A stretch of 64,000 nt of DNA, from positions 981,501 to 1,045,500 of the forward strand of contig NZ_FJUR01000002.1 in the NCBI RefSeq assembly GCF_900067135.1, given 5' to 3'. The notes under the pieces were generated by a model that was not told the DNA's origin, made no database searches, and saw only the letters and a program-made list of their open reading frames with translations. Source of the DNA: Rhizobium sp. 9140. GTDB taxonomy: Bacteria; Pseudomonadota; Alphaproteobacteria; Rhizobiales; Rhizobiaceae. Of the stretch, positions 17,297 through 24,980 are shown piece after piece. Positions within the stretch are counted from its first letter, which is position 1, and the number at the start of each line of letters is the position of its first letter. A program made the translations under genes and the position numbers.

Positions 17297-18949
17297 ATGA
17301 CATTGCAGCCGCTTTCACTGCCATCGGACCTTGCCAGCGCTCATGCGGCGCTGCTGGCCGAGCGCGCAGCCCGGCTTCAGGCCGAGGCGGAAGCGGCCAA
17401 TGCGAAGGCGAAGCTGTCGAGCATCGAGGCGCTGAACGCGCATCTCCAACTGCTGATCGGCAAGCTGGAGCGCGAGAAGCATGGGCCGCGCCGCGAGCGC
17501 ACACAGCGGCTGATCGATCAGTTGGAATTGCAGCTCGAGGAGCTCGTGGCGTCGGCCGCGGAGGACGAACTGGGCGCCCAAGAGGCCGCGGCCAAAACGC
17601 AGTCCGTGCGCGCCTTCGCCCGCAAGAGGCCGGTGCGCAAGCCATGGCCTGAAGACGTCGAGCGCGAACGCATCATCATTGAAGCGCCGACGGCATGTGC
17701 CTGCTGTGGCGGCTCGCGGCTGTCGAAGCTGGGCGAGGATGTGACGGAAACGCTGGAGGAGATCCCGCGCCGCTTCAAGGTCATCGAGACGGTGCGCGAG
17801 AAGTTTACCTGCCGCGATTGCGAGGCGATCAGTCAGGCTCCCGCACCGTTCCATGCCACGCCGCGCGGCTTCATCGGCCCTCAGTTGCTGGCGACGATCG
17901 TGTTCGACAAGTTCGGGCAGCACATCCCGCTGAACCGCCAGAGCACGCGGTTCAAATGTAAGGGCATCGATCTGTCGACCCAGACGCTGGCCGATCAGGT
18001 CGGGCACGTCACCTTCGCCCTTAAGCCGGTCTTCGACCTGATCGAGGCACATGTGTTCCAGGCTGAGCGGCTTCATGGCGACGATACGACGATCCCGATC
18101 CTGGCCAAAGGCCAATGCACAACCGGGCGAATATGGGTTTACGTGCGCGACGATCAGCCGTTCGCCGGGCCTGCACCGCCGGCGGCGGTCTTTTACGCCT
18201 CCAGCGATCGGCGCGGCGAGCACCCGCAAAGGCATCTAGCCGACTTCAGCGGCATCCTTCAGGCTGATTGCTACAACGGCTTCAATCCGTTGTTCGACAG
18301 GGCGAGGAAGCAGATGCCGGCAACACCCGCGTTCTGCTTCGCCCACGCACGCCGCAAGTTCTTCGAGCTGGCCGATGTCGCTCGCAACGCTCGGCGCGGC
18401 AAAGGCGCTAAGCCGATCTCGCCGGTAGCCCTCGAAGCCGTAAAGCGCATCGATGCCTTGTTCACCATCGAGCGCGACATCAACGGCCTGAGCGCGGCCG
18501 AGCGGTTTGCCGTACGCCAGGACAAGAGCAAGCCATTGCTGGGCGATATGGAAGAATGGTTGCGCACCGAGCGGGCCAGCCTATCGCGCTCATCGCCGGT
18601 GGCCGGACCGATCGACTATATGCTGTCGCGCTGGGCTGACTTTGCCCGGTATGTCGATGACGGCAGAACCTGCATGACGAACAACGCTGCGGAAAGAGCG
18701 CTGCGCGGTGTCGCTTGCGGAAGAAAAGCATGGCTCTTCGCCGGATCAGACCGGGGCGCAGATCGCACTGCCATCATGCTCACCCTGATCATGACCGCAC
18801 GGTTGAACGACGTAGACCCAAAGGCTTGGCTCGCCAATGTCCTTGCTCGTATCGCCGACCTGCCTGCCTCGCGTCTGCCGGAACTGCTCCCCTGGGAGTG
18901 GAAGCGGATGCGCCAGGCCGAAAACTCCGCCCTCATGCTGGCAGCTTGA
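17297..18949 (+). CDS. tnpC: IS66 transposase TnpC (element B)
   Basis: 550 residues from ATG 17297 (a TTG at 17285 is in frame but less likely by comparison with 22438). Residues 10-90 form a long coiled coil. A CACCGGSRLSKLGED zinc-binding segment follows, with FTCRDCEAIS as its second half. The catalytic core has LHGDDTTIPIL (Asp), LQADCYNGFNPL (Asp) and TNNAAERALRGVACGRKAWL (Glu). It is the DDE recombinase of the innermost element. The pRiA4b ORF-3 gene starts 2 bp after its stop. Confidence 0.95.
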   Translation: MTLQPLSLPSDLASAHAALLAERAARLQAEAEAANAKAKLSSIEALNAHLQLLIGKLEREKHGPRRERTQRLIDQLELQLEELVASAAEDELGAQEAAAKTQSVRAFARKRPVRKPWPEDVERERIIIEAPTACACCGGSRLSKLGEDVTETLEEIPRRFKVIETVREKFTCRDCEAISQAPAPFHATPRGFIGPQLLATIVFDKFGQHIPLNRQSTRFKCKGIDLSTQTLADQVGHVTFALKPVFDLIEAHVFQAERLHGDDTTIPILAKGQCTTGRIWVYVRDDQPFAGPAPPAAVFYASSDRRGEHPQRHLADFSGILQADCYNGFNPLFDRARKQMPATPAFCFAHARRKFFELADVARNARRGKGAKPISPVALEAVKRIDALFTIERDINGLSAAERFAVRQDKSKPLLGDMEEWLRTERASLSRSSPVAGPIDYMLSRWADFARYVDDGRTCMTNNAAERALRGVACGRKAWLFAGSDRGADRTAIMLTLIMTARLNDVDPKAWLANVLARIADLPASRLPELLPWEWKRMRQAENSALMLAA

Positions 18950-18951
18950 CA

Positions 18952-19566
18952 ATGGCCTCTTCTCTCGTCCGTCTGAAGGTCACCCTTGATCATGTCGAAC
19001 CGACCGTGATACGGCGCATTGTCGTGCCGTGGCGCATCCGGCTTAGCCGGTTGCATGAGGTGTTGCAGGCCGCGATGGGTTGGACGAACACCCACCTCTA
19101 CGAATTCCAGATCCGTGACGTTGGCTTTGGTTTGCCCGATCTGGAATGGGGGGATGGTCCACTCGATGCCCGCAAGGTCTCGCTCCTGTCGGCAATCCAG
19201 GACACCGGTGCGAAATCTTTCAAATACCACTATGACTTCGGCGACGGCTGGACGCACAGCATCAAGATCGAGCGCACGTTCCCCATCGTCGCACTTGCAG
19301 ATCCAATGCTGATCGAGGCAATGGGGCGCTGCCCGCCTGAAGACGTTGGCGGTCCGTGGGGATACCAGGAATTCCGCGAGGCGCTCGCCGACCCCGCTCA
19401 TGAACGGCACGCCGAGTTTGTCGAATGGTTGGGCGCCAAAGACTTCGACCCAAACAATGCAGCCTTCGCTGATCTCAACAGAGCCGTGGAAAACCTCACT
19501 GCGAAATGGGCGCGTCGATCACGCCGGAAAGCCTCACCACCCGCTACGCCTAACACCGCACTTTGA
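18952..19566 (+). CDS. pRiA4b ORF-3 family passenger protein of an IS66 element
   Basis: 204 residues from ATG 18952. The sequence shows the family's conserved features: a VRLKVTLDHVEPTVIRRIVV start, a LHEVLQAAMGWTNTHLYEF helix, an FKYHYDFGDGWTHSI motif, and CPPEDVGGPWGYQEF near the C-terminus. The fold is known in this family but the biochemical role is not. The gene follows tnpC by 2 bp and ends 73 bp before the right end of the IS, so it is carried by the element, not by the host. It might influence transposition or the host response. An upstream extension of the frame into tnpC is not believed. Confidence 0.88.
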   Translation: MASSLVRLKVTLDHVEPTVIRRIVVPWRIRLSRLHEVLQAAMGWTNTHLYEFQIRDVGFGLPDLEWGDGPLDARKVSLLSAIQDTGAKSFKYHYDFGDGWTHSIKIERTFPIVALADPMLIEAMGRCPPEDVGGPWGYQEFREALADPAHERHAEFVEWLGAKDFDPNNAAFADLNRAVENLTAKWARRSRRKASPPATPNTAL

Positions 19567-19647
19567 ACCAACATCATCGTTATAGCCGATTTGCAGTCAC
19601 TCGCGCGCGTTAATGCCGCGTGGCTGCTCGGATGCTTACGAGAGGAG

Positions 19648-19768
19648 CGACCCGCTGACCTCTCCAGCGAAGGTGAGTGTATCATTGCCGAATGGTGTGA
19701 GATTGACGCTGGAGTGCCGCGATCTCAACGCATTGACGGCAATCATCGGAGCTCTGGGTCATGTTTAA
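19648..19768 (+). pseudogene. tnpA: IS66 element A copy 2 TnpA, 3' part
   Basis: Continues the gene cut at 16396. It contains the region equivalent to NGVRLTLECRDLNALTAII of copy 1 and ends overlapping tnpB by 8 bases. Separated from its start by element B, it is not expressed as TnpA. Confidence 0.93.
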
Positions 19769-20114
19769 GCTTGGCGCTGATCTTCAAGTCTATCTGCATC
19801 GCGAACCGATCGACTTCCGGGCCGGCATCAACAGCCTTGCGGTCCTGGTCCAGGAGACGATGGCGCTGGACCCGTTTGCTCCTGCAGTGTTTGCCTTCTG
19901 CAACCGCCGGCGTGACCGGGTGAAGCTGCTATTCTTCGATCGCTCGGGCTTCGTGCTCATCCTGAAGCGGTTGACCGAAGACAAGTTCCGATGGCCGCGC
20001 CGAGAGGTGACGGTGGTCACACTGACGACCGAGCAACTGCACTGGATCCTCGACGGGATCGATATCGATGCGATGATCCGCCATCCCGTGCGGCAGTATC
20101 AGATCGCCGGCTAA
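19761..20114 (+). CDS. tnpB: IS66 TnpB (element A copy 2)
   Basis: 117 residues, identical to the TnpB at 8246-8599 (VYLHREPIDFRAGINSLAVL and FAFCNRRRDRVKLLFFDRSG). The start overlaps the 3' part of the broken tnpA. Because tnpA is interrupted 120 bp upstream, transcription must now start in or beyond element B. Confidence 0.95.
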   Translation: MFKLGADLQVYLHREPIDFRAGINSLAVLVQETMALDPFAPAVFAFCNRRRDRVKLLFFDRSGFVLILKRLTEDKFRWPRREVTVVTLTTEQLHWILDGIDIDAMIRHPVRQYQIAG

Positions 20115-20167
20115 AGGTGGCGAATTGAGCTATTGACGCGGCAGCACGGCTCAGATTCAAAACTGGG

Positions 20168-21757
20168 ATGACCCGAACCGGCGAACTGAGCGTTGCAGAG
20201 CTGATGGCGCATTTGGCGGCCAACGCCGCCGAAATTGCTGCGCTCAAAGCCGAGAAGGAGGCCCTCTCGCAGCGGGTCGTCAAGCTTGAAGAAGAACTGG
20301 CGCTTGCAAGGCTCCATCGTTTTGCCCCCCGCAGCGAAAAGCACATTGATCGCATCTTCAACGAGGCCGAAGAGGCCGCGGACGAGGATGATCCTGATTA
20401 TGGCGACGCGGCCGCCGATCTCCCGGATACAGGCTTGCCGGTGGTCCAAAGCACAACGGGAAAGAAGCGTGGCAGAAGGCCTCTACCGGAAGATTTGCCA
20501 CGCGAGCGTGTCGAATATGACCTTGCCGACGATCAGAAAGCTTGCCCTTGCTGCGACAGTCAAATGCATCGCATGGGCGAGGCCGTCACCGAGCAGCTCC
20601 ATATCGAGGTCAAGGCAAAAGTCCTGCAGAACGTGCGGTTCAAGTATGCCTGCCGCCATTGCGACCGCACCGGGATCAATACGCCTGTCGTGATCGCTCC
20701 GATGCCGACGCAGCCCCTGCCGGGCAGCATCGCCACCGCCTCGACACTGGCTTTCGCGCTCGTCCACAAATACGTCGATGGCACGCCGCTCTACCGCGTG
20801 GCTCAGACATTCGAGCGTGCCGGCGTTCCGATCAGCCGAGGCGCTCTCGCTCACTGGGTGATCGGCTCGAGCGAGAAGCATCTTCACCGCATCTATGATG
20901 CGCTGAGATTGCGGCTCAGGTCGCAGCCTCTCATTCACGGTGATGAGACGACCGTTCAGGTCCTCAAGGAAAAGAATAAGGAAGCCACCAGCACATCGTA
21001 TATGTGGGCTTATCGCAGCGGCGAGGACAGTGACGAGCCGATCGTGCTTCTCGACTACCAGCCCGGCCGCGGTCAGATTCACCCACAAACCTTCCTTGGC
21101 AAATACCGCGGCATACTCATGACGGATGGCTACACAGCCTGGCGCACCTTCGATGATGCCACCCATGTCGGATGCATGGCTCATTCCCGGCGGCGCTTTG
21201 TCGAGGCACTCAAAACCAGAAAGAATGGAGGCGGACCGCCGGAACAGGCACTCCGGTTCTTCGAGCAGCTCTACCGGATCGAAAAACAGGCGCGAGACAA
21301 AAAGCCCGACGCCGATGAAACGCAGGCCGATTGCATTCGCCGTTTCCGGCAACAGCACAGCTTGCCGGTCCTGAACGCTCTAAAGGCATGGCTTGACAAC
21401 ATCGCGCCGAAGATTATGCCTGATACAAAGCTCGGCGATGCAGTGTCCTACACCCTCAACCAATGGGATTATCTGACGCGCTATATCACCGACGGCAGGA
21501 TGCCGATCGATAACAACATTCTGGAGCGTGACATCAGGGTCTTTGCGACAGGAAGAAAATCGTGGCTGTTCAGCGACACCGCTGACGGAGCCAAGGCCAG
21601 CGCAGTGGTCTACAGTTTGATGCTGACTTGCCGCGCATGTGGCGTCGACCCACTCACCTGGCTGCGCTATGTGCTCACTGAGTTGCCGCAGCGGGACGAA
21701 GCGGCCGAAATCGACGACCTGCTGCCGTTCAACTACGCCACGACCACTGCGGCGTAA
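20168..21757 (+). CDS. tnpC: IS66 transposase TnpC (element A copy 2)
   Basis: 529 residues, identical to the product of 6603-8192: coiled coil, CPCCDSQMHRMGE zinc segment, HGDETTVQVL, ILMTDGYTAWR and the DNNILERDIRVFATGRKSW box. It is intact even though the element's tnpA is split, so this copy depends on TnpA from copy 1 for movement, if TnpA is required. Confidence 0.95.
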   Translation: MTRTGELSVAELMAHLAANAAEIAALKAEKEALSQRVVKLEEELALARLHRFAPRSEKHIDRIFNEAEEAADEDDPDYGDAAADLPDTGLPVVQSTTGKKRGRRPLPEDLPRERVEYDLADDQKACPCCDSQMHRMGEAVTEQLHIEVKAKVLQNVRFKYACRHCDRTGINTPVVIAPMPTQPLPGSIATASTLAFALVHKYVDGTPLYRVAQTFERAGVPISRGALAHWVIGSSEKHLHRIYDALRLRLRSQPLIHGDETTVQVLKEKNKEATSTSYMWAYRSGEDSDEPIVLLDYQPGRGQIHPQTFLGKYRGILMTDGYTAWRTFDDATHVGCMAHSRRRFVEALKTRKNGGGPPEQALRFFEQLYRIEKQARDKKPDADETQADCIRRFRQQHSLPVLNALKAWLDNIAPKIMPDTKLGDAVSYTLNQWDYLTRYITDGRMPIDNNILERDIRVFATGRKSWLFSDTADGAKASAVVYSLMLTCRACGVDPLTWLRYVLTELPQRDEAAEIDDLLPFNYATTTAA

Positions 21758-21844
21758 TAGAGCTGGATATCAAAATCGGTGTGACGGCGGTTCAGCGCTG
21801 CCGCAGCCGTCAAGGTGCATCGAAAATTGCGCTTACGAGCGTGG

Positions 21845-22042
21845 CAACTGGATGTTGCGTCGCCTGTGAGCGGCTTTGTCCCCGCGCTGCTTGTCCCAGA
21901 GGTAGAGCCAGCAGCAGGGTCATTGCCCACCGTCGGCCGGATGGATGTTGTCAGCGCGAACGGTCGTCGCGTGATCGTGGACCGCGATGTCGACGTTGAG
22001 GCGCTGCTTCGGATCCTGCGCGGACTGGAGGCGCTGCGGTGA
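21845..22042 (+). pseudogene. tnpA: IS66 element C TnpA, 3' part
   Basis: Joins in frame to 15827-16000 once element A copy 2 and one GAGCGTGG are removed. It ends with the conserved [20 protein letters not shown] segment, and its stop overlaps the GTG of tnpB by four bases, as in element B. Confidence 0.9.
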
Positions 22043-22392
22043 ACCTTTTTCCGATGGGAACAGGCGTCAAGGTCTGGCTTTCGACTGGGTTCACGGACAT
22101 GCGCTGTGGCTTTCCGTCGCTGGCGCTTCGGGTTCAGGAGGTTCTGAAGCACGATCCGTTGTCAGGGCATCTCTTCGTCTTCAGGGGGCGCAGATCGGAT
22201 ATTCTGAAGATCATCTGGCATGATGGTCTGGGTGCCTGTCTTTTTACCCGGCGGTTGGAGAAGGGCCGGTTTATCTGGCCGAATATGGAGGGCGGGGCGG
22301 TAGCGATCTCACCGGCGCAATTGTCCTATTTGTTGTCCGGGATCGACTGGCGCAATCCGCAGGAAACCTGGCGACCGACACGGGTCGGATAG
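22039..22392 (+). CDS. tnpB: IS66 TnpB (element C)
   Basis: 117 residues, GTG start. Shows [20 protein letters not shown], an [20 protein letters not shown] core and [14 protein letters not shown]. Closely related to the element B protein at 16899-17249. Intact, but its tnpA is interrupted upstream. Confidence 0.93.
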   Translation: MNLFPMGTGVKVWLSTGFTDMRCGFPSLALRVQEVLKHDPLSGHLFVFRGRRSDILKIIWHDGLGACLFTRRLEKGRFIWPNMEGGAVAISPAQLSYLLSGIDWRNPQETWRPTRVG

Positions 22393-22437
22393 CATTATTA
22401 CATTGAAAATATTGAGTTAATCTGATCGAATGGCTTC

Positions 22438-24138
22438 ATGACTTCGAAGCCTTTGGATCTTCCTGCGGACCTTGCGAGCGCCTATCTGGCGCTGCTTTCC
22501 AAGCGTGAAATATTGCAGGCTGAACATGATGGCGTTGTTGCCGAGCGCGATACTGTCGTCGCCGAGCGGGACATTGCGGTGGCGCAAGCCGCCAATGCCC
22601 AGGCGATGCTGTCCGACAGCGAGGCGTTGATCGCCAAACTGGAGCTGGCGATCGAAAAGCTGAGGCGGGAGCTTCGCGGAAAGCGTTCCGAACGCACCGC
22701 GCGATTGCTTGACCAGATGGAATTGCAGCTCGAGGAGCTGGTGATGGCCGCGACAGAGGACGAGGTTGCAGCGCAGGCTGCTGCCGCCAAGACCGCGAGC
22801 GTACGTTCGTTCACACGCAAGCGGCCGGTGCGAAAGCCTTGGCCGGAGGATGTAGAACGCAAGCGTGTGGTCATCGATCCTCCCAGCACTTGTGCATGCT
22901 GTGGCGGATCCCGGCTTTCCAAGCTGGGCGAGGATATGACCGAAACGCTGGAGGAGATCCCGCGCCGGTTTATTGTGATCGAAACCGTACGGGAAAAATT
23001 TACCTGCCGGGACTGCGAGGCGATCAGCCAGCCGCCGGCGCCGTTCCATGCCACGCCGCGTGGCTTCATCGGTCCTCATCTGCTGGCGACGATCTTGTTC
23101 GATAAGTTCGGCATGCATAGTCCGCTCAACCGGCAGAGCACCCGGTTCAAATGCGAGGGCATCGAGCTTTCGACCTCGACGTTGGCCGACCAGGTCGGGT
23201 ATGGGACAGCCGCGCTGCTGCCGATCTTTGATCTGATCGAGGCGCATGTCTTCGCGGCCGAGCGCCTTTTTGGCGACGACACCACTATTCCCATTCAGGC
23301 CAAAGACAAATGCACGACCGGGCGAATATGGACCTACGTGTGCGATGACCGGCCCTACGGCGGCGCGGCTGCACCGGCGGCCATATACTATGCGTCGAGC
23401 GACCGGCGCGGCGAGCATCCGCAGAAGCACCTGGCCGGGTATGGCGGCATTCTGCAGAGTGATTGCTACAATGGCTTCGAACCGCTCAGTGTCGCCGAAA
23501 AGAAAGCCGTACCGATCACCTTCGCCTTTTGCCATGCGCACGCGCGGCGCAAATTCTTTGAGTTGGCCGACATCCAGAAAAGTGCCCGCGACCGCAAACG
23601 CAAAGGCAAGCCGATCTCGCCGATCGCCCTGGAGGCCGTCCAACGGTACGACGCGCTGTTTGAGATCGAGCGCCAGATCAATGGATTGAGCGCCGCAGAA
23701 CGATTGGCCGCGCGGCAGGAAAACAGCAAACCGCTGTTCGATGACATGCACGCGTGGCTGAAACGGGAGCGCGCCACGCTCAGCAAATCGTCCGAGGTGA
23801 TCGAGCCGATCGATTACATGCTGAAGCGCTGGGATGGCTTTGCGCGTTTCCTCGACGATGGCCGGATTTGTCTCACGAACAATGCGGCCGAACGCGCTCT
23901 GAGAGGAATTGCACTCGGGCGTCGAAACTGGACCTTCGCCGGCTCCCAGCGTGGGGCCGATCGTGCCGCCATCATGCTCTGCGTCATCACGACCTGCCGT
24001 CTCAACGACGTCGACCCAAAGGCGTGGCTCGCCGATGTGTTCGCCCGCATCGCCGATCTTCCCGTCTCCCGCCTGCACGAACTGCTGCCCTGGCAATGGA
24101 AGGCCCACAAAGAGACGGTTATTGCGGCGGCCGCGTAA
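22438..24138 (+). CDS. tnpC: IS66 transposase TnpC (element C)
   Basis: 566 residues. A coiled coil (about 15-100) is extended by a run of AERDTVVAERDIAVA-type heptads. The zinc segment CACCGGSRLSKLGED is followed by FTCRDCEAIS. The catalytic core has FGDDTTIPIQ, LQSDCYNGFEPL and TNNAAERALRGIALGRRNW. It is intact. The DUF6429 reading frame faces it from the opposite strand, with its remnant tail overlapping the tnpC stop region. A 563-residue open frame on the opposite strand of this gene is a shadow. Confidence 0.95.
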   Translation: MTSKPLDLPADLASAYLALLSKREILQAEHDGVVAERDTVVAERDIAVAQAANAQAMLSDSEALIAKLELAIEKLRRELRGKRSERTARLLDQMELQLEELVMAATEDEVAAQAAAAKTASVRSFTRKRPVRKPWPEDVERKRVVIDPPSTCACCGGSRLSKLGEDMTETLEEIPRRFIVIETVREKFTCRDCEAISQPPAPFHATPRGFIGPHLLATILFDKFGMHSPLNRQSTRFKCEGIELSTSTLADQVGYGTAALLPIFDLIEAHVFAAERLFGDDTTIPIQAKDKCTTGRIWTYVCDDRPYGGAAAPAAIYYASSDRRGEHPQKHLAGYGGILQSDCYNGFEPLSVAEKKAVPITFAFCHAHARRKFFELADIQKSARDRKRKGKPISPIALEAVQRYDALFEIERQINGLSAAERLAARQENSKPLFDDMHAWLKRERATLSKSSEVIEPIDYMLKRWDGFARFLDDGRICLTNNAAERALRGIALGRRNWTFAGSQRGADRAAIMLCVITTCRLNDVDPKAWLADVFARIADLPVSRLHELLPWQWKAHKETVIAAAA

Positions 24139-24175
24139 ACAGCTCCTGGAACAACGCTTCCGAACGCGCCAAGCC

Positions 24176-24352
24176 TTAATCGGTCAGGATCAATGACTTC
24201 AACTTGTTGACTGGATCGCCGATCAAGCCCTTCTTGTGAAGCCGATCCGTCGTTGCCCAGTCGAAACCCTTCCAGGCCCAACGCTCGTTATGCAGCGTCA
24301 GCCATAGCAGCGCCAGAACGGCATCATCGATTTTGTCCTCATCGATCTCCAT
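24176..24352 (-). CDS. DUF6429 family small protein of IS66 element C, cut short by an in-frame stop
   Basis: 58 codons from ATG 24352: MEIDEDKIDDAVLALLWL, then RWAWKGFDWATTDRLHKKG, then DPVNKLKSLILTD and TAA. DUF6429 proteins are small acidic proteins often carried by IS66-type elements; their role is unknown. The family normally continues past the point of this stop. Here the same frame reads GLARSEALFQELFTRPPQ after the TAA and then stops inside the end of tnpC. One base change (GAA to TAA) would explain it. The product is thus probably truncated by about 18 residues. Confidence 0.75.
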   Translation of the reverse strand: MEIDEDKIDDAVLALLWLTLHNERWAWKGFDWATTDRLHKKGLIGDPVNKLKSLILTD

Positions 24353-24409
24353 GAACCGACGTTACCACGCGCGGCACCCAAAATCATGCGGCCCTGCTCG
24401 GATGGATAC

Positions 24410-24803
24410 GTCGCACGAGAAGGTCACGCACCTTGAATACTGTCGCCGCAGCCTGCTTCTCCTCGCTTTTGACTGCGACGAAACGCATAGTCGGTCGCAT
24501 TGCCGCCTCGCAGATGGCTTCCGCATCGGCCGCATCGTTCTTCTGACGCTTAACGAACGGTTTGACGTAAATTGGCGCGATCAACTTCACTCGATGCCCA
24601 AGCTTGGCAATCTCACGACCCCAATGGTGGCTTCCGGCACATGCTTCCATCGCCACTGTGCAAGGATCAACCTCCGACAGGAAGGCAAGCAACTTCTTGC
24701 TCGAGATCTTCCGCCGAAGAAGCACCGAGCCATCAGCGCTCGCCGCGTGAACTTGAATTATGCTCTTCGCCAAATCCAGGCCGATTATGCTAACCGTTTC
24801 CAT
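24410..24803 (-). pseudogene. IS110-family transposase, N-terminal fragment
   Basis: Starts at ATG 24803: METVSIIGLDLAKSIIQVHA with the first catalytic Asp, then CTVAMEACAGSHHWGRE (Glu) and FVKRQKNDAADAEAICEA (Asp-Asp), the DEDD RuvC-like domain of IS110 proteins. After KVRDLLVR it is cut by the right end of IS66 element C at 24409. The C-terminal two thirds with the catalytic Ser are missing. It is unrelated in detail to the IS110 at 46498. Confidence 0.88.
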
Positions 24804-24980
24804 GGACGCTCTCCCTTCTAATGGTTCAAACACAACCATTCTGGCACAAAGATGCCGTTGAGTGGGAGCGTCCACCCCATCGCTCACGATCACCCGGCGG
24901 CTTGCAAGGTATCGATATTGTTGAAGGCTTTTCGAGTCCGACTCTTAAGAAAGGACTTTTTTAATGGGGTCAATAAAGCG

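Larger units (their letters stand above)
16397..19639 (+). mobile_element. IS66-family element B, innermost, with passenger gene
   Basis: 3243 bp with ends GTAAGCTTCCGAGGAAGG (16397) and ...GCTGCTCGGATGCTTAC (19639), flanked by the 8-bp repeat GAGAGGAG (16389-16396 and 19640-19647). It carries tnpA, tnpB, tnpC and a fourth gene of the pRiA4b ORF-3 family. It is the youngest layer of the nest, sitting in tnpA of element A copy 2. All of its genes are open, so it may be active. Confidence 0.95.
16001..21836 (+). mobile_element. IS66-family element A, copy 2, split by element B
   Basis: Ends GTAAGCGCGAATTTCTCC (16001) and ...GAAAATTGCGCTTAC (21836), flanked by the 8-bp repeat GAGCGTGG (15993-16000 and 21837-21844). 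Subtracting element B (16397-19639) and one copy of its own target repeat leaves 2585 bp, the exact length of copy 1 at 6524-9108. It lies inside tnpA of element C, and its own tnpA is interrupted by element B. Confidence 0.95.
15742..24409 (+). mobile_element. IS66-family element C, outer shell of a three-level nest
   Basis: Left end GTACGCATCCGAGGTGGGCC (15742) and right end ...CTGCTCGGATGGATAC (24409) match the ends of element B with several changes. It carries tnpA (split), tnpB, tnpC and a reverse-oriented DUF6429 gene. Element A copy 2 is inserted in tnpA. Without that insertion and one target repeat it is 2824 bp. The flanks belong to different elements (IS3 OrfA on the left, IS110 on the right) and share no 8-bp repeat. 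One side must therefore have been changed by recombination or deletion after insertion. Confidence 0.85.

Noticed and set aside
22417..24108. 563-residue open frame opposite tnpC of IS66 element C
   Set aside because: Exact shadow of a well-conserved TnpC; no ribosome site and no known domain.
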